The notes beneath the pieces are model-generated. The model was not told the origin of the DNA and did no database searches. It worked only from the letters and a program-made list of their open reading frames with translations. Below, piece by piece: positions 16,109-25,330 of a stretch of DNA of 64,000 nucleotides. How positions within the stretch are numbered: position 1 is the stretch's first letter; the number at the start of each line of letters is the position of its first letter. The stretch spans positions 1,178,001-1,242,000 of the forward strand of contig NZ_QXMH01000001.1 in assembly GCF_003568665.1 (NCBI RefSeq). The letters are read 5' to 3'. The stretch is from Chitinophaga alhagiae (GTDB lineage: Bacteria; Bacteroidota; Bacteroidia; Chitinophagales; Chitinophagaceae). The position numbers and the translations under genes were made by a program.

Positions 16109-18415
16109 TTATTTCTTCTTCCCGTTCTTCGCTTCCTCCTCGCGGCAGCACTTGGTTTGCGCGTCTACCACGGCAATGAGCACCACGTTCACGATCTGCC
16201 TTACGGTAGAGCCCAGCTGCAGGATGTGTACCGGTTTTTTCATGCCCAGCAGAATGGGGCCTATGGAGTCAAAGCCCGCCACTTCCTGCAGCAGGTTATA
16301 AGCTACGTTGCCTGCGGCGAGGTTGGGGAAGATGAGGGTGTTCACATCCTCATCTATCAGCTCGGAGAAGGGGTAGTTGTCTTTCAGTATTTCCTTGTTG
16401 AAGGCCATGGCCGCCTGTATTTCCCCGTCTACCGTCAGCGTGGGGTCCATGCGCTTTACAATTTCACGGGCGCGGCTGACCAGTTGTGCCTCGGGCGTTT
16501 GGCTGGAGCCGAAGTTGGAGTAAGATACCATGGCAATGCGCGGCGTGATGTTGAACTGGCGTACTTCCTTGGCTACCAGCATGGTGATGTCTGCCAGTTC
16601 TTCGGCCGTGGGGTTGAAGTTCACGGTAGTGTCTGCCAAAAAGAGGGGGCCGCGTTTGGTATTGATGATGTACATGCCGGCCACGCGTTTGGCGCCTTCT
16701 TCCATGCCTATCACCTGCAGCGCGGGGCGGATGGTGTCCGGATACTTGCGGGTGAGGCCGGAGATAAGGGCGTCCGCTTCGCCTGTTTCCACCATCATGC
16801 AGCCAAAATAGTTGCGCTCGCGCATGATCTTTTTGGCTTCGTACAGGTTGAAACCTTTGCGCTGGCGTTTATGAAAAAACAGTTCGCCAAAGCGGTGGCG
16901 GGTGGCAGACATTTCATCGCTCTTCGGGTCTACGATCTGCGCGTTGTCTATTTCGATACCGTTTTCTGCCATGAGGCTGCGGATGCGTTTTTCGTTGCCC
17001 AGCAGAATGGGGATGGCAATACCTTCTTCCTCCACTACCTGCGCGGCCTTCAAAATCTTCAGGTTGTCTGCTTCCGCAAACACTACGCGGCGCGGGTCTT
17101 TGCGGGCTTTGGAGCCTATTACGCGGAACAGCTGGTTATCCAGGCCCAGGCGGTTGTTCAGCTCTTCGCGGTAGGCGTCCCAATCAGTGATGGGGGCCAG
17201 CGCCACGCCGCTGTCCATGGCCGCTTTGGCCACGGCGGGCGCCACTGTGCTGAGCAGGCGCGGGTCCAGCGGTTTGGGTATGATGTAATGTGGGCCAAAT
17301 ACAAGGTTGCGTTCGTTGTAGGCCAGGTTCACAATGTCCGGCACGGGAGATTTGGTGAGGTCTGCCAGGGCATGCACGGCCGCCAGTTTCATGGCCTCAT
17401 TGATCTGGGTGGCGCGTACGTCCAGCGCGCCGCGGAATATATACGGGAAGCCCAGTACGTTGTTGACCTGGTTGGGATAGTCCGAGCGGCCGGTGGCCAT
17501 GATCACATCTTTCCTGGCTTCCACGGCGGTTTCCCAGGTTATCTCGGGGTCAGGGTTGGCCATGGCGAACACCACGGGATTTTTGGCCATGCTTTTCACC
17601 ATTTCCGCCGTTACCACGTTGCCTACAGACAGGCCCACAAATACGTCCGCTCCTTTAAGGGCTTCGGCCAGGGTGGTCACTTTGGAAGATGTGGCAAACT
17701 GCTGCTTCATGGCGTCCAGGTCTGCCCGCTGCTTGTTCAGCACTCCGTCTTTATCAAACATGATGAAGTTCTCCGGCCTGGCGCCCAGCGATGCATACAG
17801 CCTCACGCAGGCCATGGCGGCGGCGCCTGCGCCGTTCACCACAAATTTCACCTTGTCTATTTTTTTCTTTACCAGGTACAGGGCGTTCAACAGGGCCGCG
17901 CTGGAAATGATGGCGGTACCATGCTGGTCATCGTGCATAACCGGGATCTTCAGCTCCTTGCGGAGGCGCTCCTCAATGGCAAAACATTCGGGGCTTTTGA
18001 TATCTTCCAGGTTGATGCCGCCAAAGGTAGGTTCCATGGCTTTCACCACCTGTACAAACTCGTCTACGTTTTTGGTGTTCAGCTCAATGTCGAACACATC
18101 TATATCCGCAAATATCTTGAACAGCACGCCCTTTCCTTCCATCACGGGTTTGCCGGCCTCGGGGCCAATGTCTCCCAGCCCCAGCACCGCGGTACCATTG
18201 CTGATCACGGCCACCAGGTTGCCCTTGGCGGTATACTTGTAAACATTCTCCACATCGCGTTCTATCTCCTTGCAGGGCTCCGCCACACCGGGGGAGTAGG
18301 CCAGGGAAAGGTCCCATTGGGTTTTGGTGTCTTTGGTGGGCACCACCTCTATTTTACCGGGCCTGCCCATGGCATGATAGTCCAGCGCATCCTGTTTATT
18401 GATTTTTCTGGCCAT
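16109..18415 (-). CDS. maeB: NADP-dependent malic enzyme with C-terminal phosphotransacetylase-like domain (MaeB)
   Basis: Decarboxylates malate to pyruvate with NADP reduction. 768 residues, the length of the MaeB type. Residues 1-430 form the malic-enzyme part ([41 protein letters not shown] with the nucleotide-binding glycines, [10 protein letters not shown]). Residues about 440-768 resemble phosphate acetyltransferase ([54 protein letters not shown]); in MaeB this part is regulatory rather than catalytic. Transcribed alone, divergently from the DUF4293 gene. Confidence 0.95.
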   Translation of the reverse strand: MARKINKQDALDYHAMGRPGKIEVVPTKDTKTQWDLSLAYSPGVAEPCKEIERDVENVYKYTAKGNLVAVISNGTAVLGLGDIGPEAGKPVMEGKGVLFKIFADIDVFDIELNTKNVDEFVQVVKAMEPTFGGINLEDIKSPECFAIEERLRKELKIPVMHDDQHGTAIISSAALLNALYLVKKKIDKVKFVVNGAGAAAMACVRLYASLGARPENFIMFDKDGVLNKQRADLDAMKQQFATSSKVTTLAEALKGADVFVGLSVGNVVTAEMVKSMAKNPVVFAMANPDPEITWETAVEARKDVIMATGRSDYPNQVNNVLGFPYIFRGALDVRATQINEAMKLAAVHALADLTKSPVPDIVNLAYNERNLVFGPHYIIPKPLDPRLLSTVAPAVAKAAMDSGVALAPITDWDAYREELNNRLGLDNQLFRVIGSKARKDPRRVVFAEADNLKILKAAQVVEEEGIAIPILLGNEKRIRSLMAENGIEIDNAQIVDPKSDEMSATRHRFGELFFHKRQRKGFNLYEAKKIMRERNYFGCMMVETGEADALISGLTRKYPDTIRPALQVIGMEEGAKRVAGMYIINTKRGPLFLADTTVNFNPTAEELADITMLVAKEVRQFNITPRIAMVSYSNFGSSQTPEAQLVSRAREIVKRMDPTLTVDGEIQAAMAFNKEILKDNYPFSELIDEDVNTLIFPNLAAGNVAYNLLQEVAGFDSIGPILLGMKKPVHILQLGSTVRQIVNVVLIAVVDAQTKCCREEEAKNGKKK

Positions 18416-18530
18416 ATAAGATCGTTATTGGGCGTGCAATATACGAAGTAATGGAGGAACGGGGCCTAATACGTTCGTGCAGGTTCGCAATAATTATTTA
18501 CTTTTATGGCGTTAAACATTTACAAATATC

Positions 18531-18980
18531 ATGATACAACGTATCCAAAGCCTCTTTTTATTGCTCGCGGCCATTGCGGGAGGCGCCATGGGCAGCTTTA
18601 ACCTCTGGAAAGCAAAGCTGACCAAAGGGAACGTGGCCACTGAAGACTATTTCAACGCCACCTCCAGCTATCTGATATTTATTGTATTGATGGTGAGCAC
18701 CATACTGGCTTTTGTGTGCATTTTCCTGTACAAAAAACGCAAGCTCCAGTTCCGTTTAACGGTGCTGAACATACTCCTGGCCGTTGCCGTGCTGGCGCTC
18801 ATCTATTTCAAGGTGCAGGACAAGGCCAATGCCCTCCAGAACGAAGGGGCCACCATTATTTCCGCCACCTACCTGCTGCCCGCCTTCCTGCCTATTGTGA
18901 TGATCGTATGCCTGTTCCTGGCGGCGCGGGGTATTTATAAAGACGAGAAACTGATCAAGTCGCTGGACCGGTTGCGGTAA
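18531..18980 (+). CDS. DUF4293 family small membrane protein
   Basis: 149-residue integral membrane protein with four hydrophobic segments (about 5-22, 46-68, 76-94, 112-133). The N-terminus MIQRIQSLFLLLAAIAGG is the hallmark of DUF4293 proteins, which are widespread in Bacteroidota and have no known function. The short charged C-terminus would face the cytoplasm. Divergent from maeB, 115 bases apart, and followed by a strong hairpin terminator. Confidence 0.85.
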   Translation: MIQRIQSLFLLLAAIAGGAMGSFNLWKAKLTKGNVATEDYFNATSSYLIFIVLMVSTILAFVCIFLYKKRKLQFRLTVLNILLAVAVLALIYFKVQDKANALQNEGATIISATYLLPAFLPIVMIVCLFLAARGIYKDEKLIKSLDRLR

Positions 18981-18997
18981 CAGCGGCAATAAACGAT

Positions 18998-19042
18998 AAC
19001 AAAAGCGGATGCTCCGGAAAGGAACATCCGCTTTTGTTTATG
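18998..19042 (+). terminator. terminator of the DUF4293 gene
   Basis: Long stem (18998-19015 with 19021-19038, one mismatch) with a 5-nt loop and a T-rich 3' arm. A-rich on the left side too, so it could also work for the convergent uvrA. Confidence 0.8.
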
Positions 19043-19079
19043 CAGCATTGTCTACCCGTACCATTTGTCTATTGCAAGA

Positions 19080-19161
19080 GGTCTTTCAGGCAACTGGCCT
19101 GCAAGACCGGACGCACTATCTGTAGCAGTCTGGTACCAATTGTAAAAACAATTGCTGCTAC
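19080..19161. repeat. two further hairpins downstream of uvrA
   Basis: Hairpin one: GGTCTT/AAGACC plus CAGGC/GCCTG around a 5-base loop (19080-19108, one mismatch). Hairpin two: GTAGCAG...CAATTG against CAATTGCTGCTAC (19122-19161), with an 8-base bulge. Neither has a T-run on either strand. They lie between the uvrA stop (19174) and the DUF4293 terminator. Confidence 0.55.
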
Positions 19162-19173
19162 TGAGCCAGCACC

Positions 19174-21978
19174 TTACAAAAATTTGCCGGTATAACTCTC
19201 CTTCACCTTCTTCAACCCTTCCGGCACGCCCGCGTACAGCAGGCTGCCGCCGCCTTCTCCGCCTTCCGGGCCCAGGTCTATGGCCCAGTCCGCGGAGCGG
19301 ATCACGTCAAGGTTATGCTCTATCACCAGTACGCTGTGGCCCTGGTCTATCAATGCGTTGAAAGAGGCCAGCAGTTTTTTGATATCATGGAAATGCAGGC
19401 CGGTGGTAGGTTCGTCAAAAATAAAGAGGATGTGGCCCTGTGCCTTGCCTTTGCCCAGGAAGGAAGCCAGCTTCACGCGCTGGGCTTCGCCGCCGCTCAG
19501 GGTGTCTGAAGACTGACCGAGCTTCACATACCCCAGCCCTACATCGCTCAGCGGGCGGATCTTGCTCACTACATCCTTTTCATCCTTAAAGAACTCGATG
19601 GCCTCATCCACGCCCATTTCCAGTATCTCGTAGATGCTCTTCCCCTTGTAGGTCACTTCCAGCACTTCATCTTTAAACCGTTTGCCGCCGCAGGTCTCGC
19701 AGGTAAGGTGTACGTCCGCGAGGAACTGCATTTCCACTACCACTTCGCCTTCTCCCTTGCAGGTATCGCAACGGCCGCCGTCTACATTGAAAGAAAAATG
19801 TTTGGGCTGAAAGCCGCGCATCTTGCTGAGGGGCTGTTTGGAAAATAGGTCGCGTATCTCGTCGTACGCCTTGATGTAGGTAACCGGGTTGGAGCGGGAA
19901 GATTTGCCGATGGGGTTCTGGTCTATCATCTCTATTTGCGTAACGTACTCCAGGTCTCCGCGCATCAGGCGGTGGTGGCCCACCCTGTCTGTAAACTCCC
20001 CTTTCAGCTTCATCAGCGCGGGGTACAATATCTGTTTGATGAGCGTGGTTTTGCCGGAGCCGCTCACGCCGCTTACCACGGTGAGGATGCCCAGGGGAAA
20101 TTCCACGTCTATGTTCTTCAGGTTGTTCTGCCGGCAGCCTTCCAGCACAATGGAGCGTTTCCACTTGCGCAGGTGGGCGGGCGGCTCAATGCGCAGGTGG
20201 CCGCTGAGGTATTTGCCGGTAAGGCTTTTCCCGTCTTTCAGTATCTCGGGATAGGAGCCGGAGAAGATCACTTCACCGCCGAGGTGGCTGGCCAGCGGGC
20301 CCATGTCTATGATGTGGTCTGCCTTTTCCATCATCTGCTCATCGTGCTCTACCACCACTACCGTGTTACCCAGGTCCCGCAGCTCGTGCAGCACGTGTAT
20401 GAGGCGGTGGGTATCCCGCGCGTGCAGGCCTATGCTGGGCTCGTCAAGGATGTAGAGGGAGTTGGTGAGGTTGCTGCCCAGGGTGCGGGTGAGCTGTATG
20501 CGCTGGCTTTCGCCGCCGCTCAGGGTATTGGCCACGCGGTTGAGGGTAAGATAGCTCAAACCCACATCCAGCAGGGTTTTTATACGATGATTGATCTCTA
20601 TCATGATCCTTTTCGATACCTGCTGCTGGTATTCGTTCAGCTCCAGGTCATCGAACCAGGTTTTCAGCTTTTCTACCGGCATGTTCACGAGGTCTGCAAT
20701 GCCGGCGCCGCCTACTTTGACGTATAGCGCCTCTTTGCGGAGCCGGGCGCCGTTGCAGGTGGGGCAGGTGGTGCGGCCGCGGTAGCGGGCCTGCATCACG
20801 CGGTATTGCACCTTGTAGAGGTTCTGCTCCACCATTTTGAAGAACTCGTTCAGGCCGTAGAAGTGCTCGTTGCCCGTCCACAGCAGCTGCAGCTGCTCGT
20901 CTGTAAGGTCTGCCACGGGTTTATGTACAGGAAAGTTGAACTTGCGGGCGCTTTTGATGAGCGCTTCCTTGTACTCTCCCATTTTTTCCCCGCGCCAGGG
21001 CGCAATGGCCCCTTCAAAAACACTGAGGCGGCGGTCTGGTATCACCAGGTCCGCGTCTATGCCCAGCACCTGGCCAAAACCTTCGCAGGTGGGGCAGGCG
21101 CCGTAGGGGTTGTTGAAAGAGAAGAGGTTGGGCACCGGTTCTTCAAACTGGATGCCGTCCAGCTCAAAACGGTTGGAGAAATGCTGCGAGATCTCGCCGT
21201 CTACTTCCAGGAAGCAGTCTCCTTCACTTTCGTAAAAGGCGGTTTGCACGGAATCCGCAATGCGGTGCCTGTCATCTTCCTCAAAGTCTTTCACCACAAT
21301 ACGGTCTACCAGCACGTAGGCGCCGGCGGGTATTTTAGGGCTTTTTTCTTCCAGCAGTTCCTCAATACGCACCAGGGCGCCTTTTACGTACAGGCGGGAA
21401 AAACCTTTCTGCATGAGGATGCCCAGCTCTTCCCCGCTTTTGCGGTTGGGGTGCTGGCGGAAGGGCACCAGTATCTGCACCTTGCTGCCTTTGGGCAGGT
21501 TGGCAATAGCGTCTACCACATCGCTCACCTCATGTTTTTTGACCAGCTGGCCGGAAACAGGGGAAAAGGTTTGGCCGGCCCGGGCAAACAGCAGGCGGAA
21601 ATAGTCGTACAGCTCCGTCATAGACCCTACGGTGGAGCGGGGGGTACGCGTAACTACCTTCTGCTCAATGGCAATGGCCGGGCAAATGCCCTTGATGTAG
21701 TCCACATCCGGCTTGTTCATCCGCATGAGGAACTGGCGGGCGTAGGCGCTGAGGCTTTCCGCGTAGCGGCGCTGGCCTTCGGCGTACAGGGTGTCCATGG
21801 TGAGGCTGCTCTTGCCCGAGCCGCTTACCCCGGTAACTACCACCAGCTTATTTCTGGGTATGGAAACGCTGACGTTCTTGAGATTATGCACCCGGGCCCC
21901 TTTGATAAAGATCTGGTCCGGAGCGCTAACTGGTTCAGGTTCAACGGTTACTTTCCTGGTTCTTTCTTTTGCGCACAT
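19174..21978 (-). CDS. uvrA: UvrA excinuclease ABC subunit A (complete paralogue)
   Basis: 934-residue damage-recognition ATPase of nucleotide excision repair. Two ABC modules are complete: Walker A TGVSGSGKSS (near 49) and SGVSGSGKTT (near 640), signatures LSGGESQRI and LSGGEAQRV, Walker B ILDEPSIGLH and IFDEPTTGLH. The UvrB-binding insertion is present, so this is not the short UvrA2 type that lacks it. The C-terminal zinc module is intact (CDTCKGEG and CETCGGKRF). The N-terminal one keeps only CPTCEG; the upstream cysteine pair is replaced (RFELDG). A -7 element TAAATTTG lies at 21986-21993, only 7 bases before the ATG. Paralogue of the protein at 1-1227. Confidence 0.96.
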   Translation of the reverse strand: MCAKERTRKVTVEPEPVSAPDQIFIKGARVHNLKNVSVSIPRNKLVVVTGVSGSGKSSLTMDTLYAEGQRRYAESLSAYARQFLMRMNKPDVDYIKGICPAIAIEQKVVTRTPRSTVGSMTELYDYFRLLFARAGQTFSPVSGQLVKKHEVSDVVDAIANLPKGSKVQILVPFRQHPNRKSGEELGILMQKGFSRLYVKGALVRIEELLEEKSPKIPAGAYVLVDRIVVKDFEEDDRHRIADSVQTAFYESEGDCFLEVDGEISQHFSNRFELDGIQFEEPVPNLFSFNNPYGACPTCEGFGQVLGIDADLVIPDRRLSVFEGAIAPWRGEKMGEYKEALIKSARKFNFPVHKPVADLTDEQLQLLWTGNEHFYGLNEFFKMVEQNLYKVQYRVMQARYRGRTTCPTCNGARLRKEALYVKVGGAGIADLVNMPVEKLKTWFDDLELNEYQQQVSKRIMIEINHRIKTLLDVGLSYLTLNRVANTLSGGESQRIQLTRTLGSNLTNSLYILDEPSIGLHARDTHRLIHVLHELRDLGNTVVVVEHDEQMMEKADHIIDMGPLASHLGGEVIFSGSYPEILKDGKSLTGKYLSGHLRIEPPAHLRKWKRSIVLEGCRQNNLKNIDVEFPLGILTVVSGVSGSGKTTLIKQILYPALMKLKGEFTDRVGHHRLMRGDLEYVTQIEMIDQNPIGKSSRSNPVTYIKAYDEIRDLFSKQPLSKMRGFQPKHFSFNVDGGRCDTCKGEGEVVVEMQFLADVHLTCETCGGKRFKDEVLEVTYKGKSIYEILEMGVDEAIEFFKDEKDVVSKIRPLSDVGLGYVKLGQSSDTLSGGEAQRVKLASFLGKGKAQGHILFIFDEPTTGLHFHDIKKLLASFNALIDQGHSVLVIEHNLDVIRSADWAIDLGPEGGEGGGSLLYAGVPEGLKKVKESYTGKFL

Positions 21979-21985
21979 AGGAACA

Positions 21986-21993
21986 CAAATTTA
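21986..21993 (-). promoter_or_regulatory. possible -7 element of uvrA (TAAATTTG)
   Basis: Matches TAnnTTTG 7 bases before the ATG, which would leave only a few bases of leader. No -33 element at the right spacing. Confidence 0.35.
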
Positions 21994-22087
21994 AGGGTTT
22001 GGGCGCTTTCTGAAGGGGTATAAGTTTCCCCAAACCCCGGAATGCGGGCGGGCCCTGCGTCTTTCCAGCCAAATTTCCGGCGGGGTG

Positions 22088-22117
22088 TTGTTTTATTGAA
22101 GTATTCCTTTATATTTG
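22088..22117 (+). promoter_or_regulatory. promoter of the ECF sigma factor gene (TTG-N19-TATATTTG)
   Basis: TTG at 22088-22090, a 19-base spacer and TATATTTG at 22110-22117: a full match to the Bacteroidota consensus. The start would be near 22122, leaving a leader of about 140 bases before the sigma-factor ATG. Confidence 0.65.
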
Positions 22118-22260
22118 CAATAACCGCCATCTTATACCTGGAACCGCGGTTAACATTCTGAACTTAAAAATTGTACATTATAGTCTAAACTTTACGCTAT
22201 CACACAACCTACTGACTGTTGAAGTCCGTATTATTTACTAACCGCTATTGGTAGTCGTAT

Positions 22261-22842
22261 ATGCAAGTAATGTACAAACTGAATGACGAACAACTGATCA
22301 CGCTGTTCAAGAAGGGGCACTCTTCCGCCCTGGAGGAGCTGGTTTACCGCCATAAGGATAAACTCTATACTTCCATCGTATTGCTCGTTAAAGACGCCTT
22401 TCTCGCCGAAGATATCTTCCAGGATACATTCATCAAGATCATTGATACCATCCGTGCGGAACGGTATACCGAGAAGGGAAAGTTCCTCCCCTGGGCCATG
22501 CGCATAGCGCACAACCTTTGTGTTGACCACTTCCGCAAGATCAAACGTACGCCGGTGATCAAAACCAGCGATGATAAAGATATTTTCAATGTGCTGGGTT
22601 TCAGCGAACCGAGCGCGGAGGAAAAAATGATCACCCGGCAAAGCCACAACAGTGTGCGCAAGATGCTGGACCTGCTGCCCGAAGAGCAGCGGGAGGTGAT
22701 CATTCTCCGGCATTACGCTGAACTGAGCTTCAAGGAAATTGCCGACCTCACAAATGTGAGCATCAATACTGCATTGGGCCGTATGCGCTATGGCCTGATC
22801 AATCTCCGGAAAATGATGACGGAGAAGCAGATTTGTTTGTGA
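22261..22842 (+). CDS. RNA polymerase ECF-type sigma-70 factor
   Basis: 193 residues. Region 2: SALEELVYRHKDKLYTSIVLLVKDAFLAEDIFQDTFIKI (given here as the span about residues 20-60), with FLPWAMRIAHNLCVDHFRKIKR following. Region 4: LLPEEQREVIILRHYAELSFKEIADLTNVSINTALGRMRYGLINLRK (about 139-185), containing the helix-turn-helix. It lacks an extra C-terminal domain. Two close starts are possible, 22261 and 22270 (MYKLNDEQ). No anti-sigma (FecR or zinc-binding type) or SusC/D gene is adjacent, so the regulon and control cannot be inferred from context. A housekeeping-type promoter and a terminator enclose it as a single-gene unit. Confidence 0.92.
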   Translation: MQVMYKLNDEQLITLFKKGHSSALEELVYRHKDKLYTSIVLLVKDAFLAEDIFQDTFIKIIDTIRAERYTEKGKFLPWAMRIAHNLCVDHFRKIKRTPVIKTSDDKDIFNVLGFSEPSAEEKMITRQSHNSVRKMLDLLPEEQREVIILRHYAELSFKEIADLTNVSINTALGRMRYGLINLRKMMTEKQICL

Positions 22843-22865
22843 GTACCCTTTTTTGCTTGCCATGA

Positions 22866-22904
22866 ACGGGCGGTGGGATGTAATGTCTACCGCTCGTTTT
22901 TTTT
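22866..22904 (+). terminator. terminator of the ECF sigma gene
   Basis: Nine-base stem with one G-T pair (22866-22874 with 22889-22897), followed by a run of T on the + strand. Confidence 0.8.
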
Positions 22905-22948
22905 ATGCCCGCGGGGGGCTGGTATGCTGAGCGGGCCTGCCATGAATT

Positions 22949-23881
22949 TTACCGCTCCTGCAGCGGCTTTGGGGCCTGCTGCTTCCCCTTTTTCCCGATC
23001 ATCAGGATACCCGCCAGCACCAGCGCCGTGCCCAGCAGCTGCGGCCAGGTAATAGGCTCCCCCAGGAAAATGTAAGCCTGCACAATAGTAGCCACCGGCC
23101 CCACACTGGTAATGATGGCCGTATTGCCGGAGCCTATTTTGCGGATGCCTTCGCTGGTCAGGAAGGTGGGGACCACGGTAGATATAATGGCCATCTGGAA
23201 ACACAGCCAGTAGGTATGCCCGGAAAACTGCTGCGGCTGCACCCCGTGTTTGACAAGGTACTGGGTGAACACCCCCAGGGAGGAAAAACCCAGGGCATAG
23301 GCGGTAAATTTCATAGAGCCCACTTTGGGGATCACCTCCCCGCCGCCCACAATGTAAAAGGCGTAGGTAACCGCGCAACCAAGCACCAGCAAGCTGCCGG
23401 TGAGCACGGTAGCATCCCACCGCTCCTGCACGTCTCCGAGGAAAGCGATCACCATGCCCACATAGGCGATCAGCAGGGCCAGCCACTGGGTGCGGGTGAT
23501 CTTCTTTTTAAAGGCCAGGGCGCCAATAAGGAGGGCAAAAGTGGGGTACAGGAAGAGGATAAGCCGCTCCAGCCCGGCGGAAATGTAGGCCAGGCCCATA
23601 AAGTCCAGCAGGCTGCTCATATAATACCCCAGCAGGCCCAATATGGCAATGGCGCCCCACTGGCGGGGCGTGAGTTTCACATTGTCCGACCGCCGGGCCA
23701 GCAGCCAGGCGGTGACCAGGTAAAAAGGGAGGGAAAACAGCATTCTCAGCGCCAGCATGGAAATGGCATCAATAGCAGGTTCCGACCGGTATACCAATTT
23801 TACGTAAATAGCCTTGGCGGAAAACATCATGGCCCCCACCAGGGCCATGGTAAACCCAAGGGCAAAGCTGGATCTTTTCAT
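22949..23881 (-). CDS. DMT-superfamily transporter with two EamA domains
   Basis: 310-residue inner-membrane protein with about ten transmembrane segments arranged as two EamA repeats. Seen: first repeat about residues 8-138 ending FLGDVQ, second about 148-295 with TSEGIRKIGSGNTAIITSVGPVATIVQAYIFLGEP as its conserved end (shown in part: GPVATIVQAYIFLGEP). Start at ATG 23881 (MKRSSFALGF); the frame is open further upstream but the added residues are not membrane-like. Substrate unknown; relatives export amino acids or other metabolites. No linked gene points to a substrate. Confidence 0.88.
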   Translation of the reverse strand: MKRSSFALGFTMALVGAMMFSAKAIYVKLVYRSEPAIDAISMLALRMLFSLPFYLVTAWLLARRSDNVKLTPRQWGAIAILGLLGYYMSSLLDFMGLAYISAGLERLILFLYPTFALLIGALAFKKKITRTQWLALLIAYVGMVIAFLGDVQERWDATVLTGSLLVLGCAVTYAFYIVGGGEVIPKVGSMKFTAYALGFSSLGVFTQYLVKHGVQPQQFSGHTYWLCFQMAIISTVVPTFLTSEGIRKIGSGNTAIITSVGPVATIVQAYIFLGEPITWPQLLGTALVLAGILMIGKKGKQQAPKPLQER

Positions 23882-24033
23882 GGCATGATGCCGCAAAGAT
23901 CGGGCATCTGGCGGCAATTTCAGCAACGGAATGATGAATAACATTGCGGGAGGACGTGTATTGCATAGCAGTGGCGCGGCAAAACCACCTTTTATGCGGC
24001 CGCCTTGCGCACATGCCCGGCAAACTGCCGCTG

Positions 24034-25233
24034 CTACATCTTCTCGAACACGATGGCCGCCCCCTGCCCCACTCCCACGCACATGGTGGCCAGCCCGTAC
24101 CGGGTACCGGCCCGCCGCTTCATTTCATGCATCAGGGTAGTGGTAATACGGGCGCCGCTGCAGCCCAGCGGGTGGCCAATGGCAATGGAGCCGCCGTTAA
24201 AATTGACTTTCTGCGGGTCAAGCCCCAGCTCGCGGATGCAGGCCAGCGACTGGGAAGCAAAGGCTTCGTTCAGCTCTATCACGTCCAGGTCTGCCACCCG
24301 GAGGCCGGCGCGTTGCAGGGCTTTGGCGGTGGCGGGCACCGGGCCAATGCCCATGATGGCGGGGTCTACCCCGGCCACGGCCATGGCGCAAATGCGGGCT
24401 ATGGGCCGCAGGTTGAACTGTTTGAGCGCGCTTTCGGATACCACCAGCACGGCGGAAGCCCCGTCGTTAATGCCGGAGGAGTTGCCGGCCGTTACGGTGC
24501 CGTTCTTGACGAAAGCGGGCTTGAGGCCGGCCAGCTTTTCGAGGCTGGTCTCCCGGGGCGGCTCATCTTTCGAGAACACCACCTGCTCTTCTTTATTGGG
24601 CGTAATTTCTACGGGTATGATCTCGTCTGCCCAGACACCGGCGGCCTGGGCCTGTTTGTATTTCAGCTGGCTGTCAAAGGCAAACCGGTCCTGGTCTTCC
24701 CGGCTAATCTTCCACTCCCGGGCCACGTTCTCCGCTGTTTCACCCATGGAAAAGGGGTGGTACAGGGCGGCCAGCTTTTCGTTGGTGAAGCGCCAGCCTA
24801 TGGTAGAGTCGTAAATTTCGGTTTTGCGGCTGAAGGCCCCGTCTGCCTTGGGCATCACGAGCGGGGCCCGGGTCATGCTTTCCACCCCGCCGGCCATGTA
24901 CACATCGCCCTCGCCGCACATCACAGCGCGGGCGGCGTCCATAATGGCCTGCAGGCCGGAGGCGCAAAGGCGGTTTACGGTGTTGCCCGCTACGGAAACG
25001 GGCAGCCCTGCCAGCAGCACGGCCATGCGGGCCACGTCCCGGTTGTCTTCCCCGGCCTGGTTGGTAGCCCCGGCAATTACGTCCTCAATGGCGGCGGGGT
25101 CCAGCGCAGGATTGCGTTTCAACAGCGAGCGGAGCATGAGGGCCAGCAGATCGTCTGGCCGCACCGTTCTTAAAGCACCGCCGTAGCGGCCTATGGGGCT
25201 CCTGACGGCATCTGTGATGTAAGCTGCTTGCAT
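24034..25233 (-). CDS. thiolase, acetyl-CoA/3-oxoadipyl-CoA acyltransferase type
   Basis: 399-residue type II thiolase that joins or cleaves acyl-CoA at the beta-keto position. Catalytic residues are present: Cys90 in NRLCASGLQ, His in GHPLGCSG, and Cys in CVGVGQG near the C-terminus. The block GATNQAGEDNRDVARMA is characteristic of 3-oxoadipyl-CoA thiolases (PcaF/PaaJ) rather than of plain acetoacetyl-CoA thiolase, so a role in phenylacetate or beta-ketoadipate degradation is possible, but none of those pathway genes is nearby. Transcribed alone, divergent from rlmN. Confidence 0.9.
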   Translation of the reverse strand: MQAAYITDAVRSPIGRYGGALRTVRPDDLLALMLRSLLKRNPALDPAAIEDVIAGATNQAGEDNRDVARMAVLLAGLPVSVAGNTVNRLCASGLQAIMDAARAVMCGEGDVYMAGGVESMTRAPLVMPKADGAFSRKTEIYDSTIGWRFTNEKLAALYHPFSMGETAENVAREWKISREDQDRFAFDSQLKYKQAQAAGVWADEIIPVEITPNKEEQVVFSKDEPPRETSLEKLAGLKPAFVKNGTVTAGNSSGINDGASAVLVVSESALKQFNLRPIARICAMAVAGVDPAIMGIGPVPATAKALQRAGLRVADLDVIELNEAFASQSLACIRELGLDPQKVNFNGGSIAIGHPLGCSGARITTTLMHEMKRRAGTRYGLATMCVGVGQGAAIVFEKM

Positions 25234-25318
25234 GTGGGTGTTTTGTTAAAGTTGCGAATTTATTGCAAGTATTCGGCATTACCCGCGGCCCCGCAATTCC
25301 AAATCCGAAATATGCACG

Positions 25319-25326
25319 TACCTTTG
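25319..25326 (+). promoter_or_regulatory. possible -7 element of rlmN (TACCTTTG)
   Basis: Matches TAnnTTTG and ends 4 bases before the rlmN ATG at 25331, so the transcript would start at or next to the start codon. No clear -33 element. Confidence 0.4.
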
Positions 25327-25330
25327 CGGG

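Noticed and set aside
16010-18451. 813-residue open frame on the + strand over maeB
   Set aside because: It is the antisense shadow of a certain MaeB; the protein is His/Gly/Val-rich with no recognisable motif.
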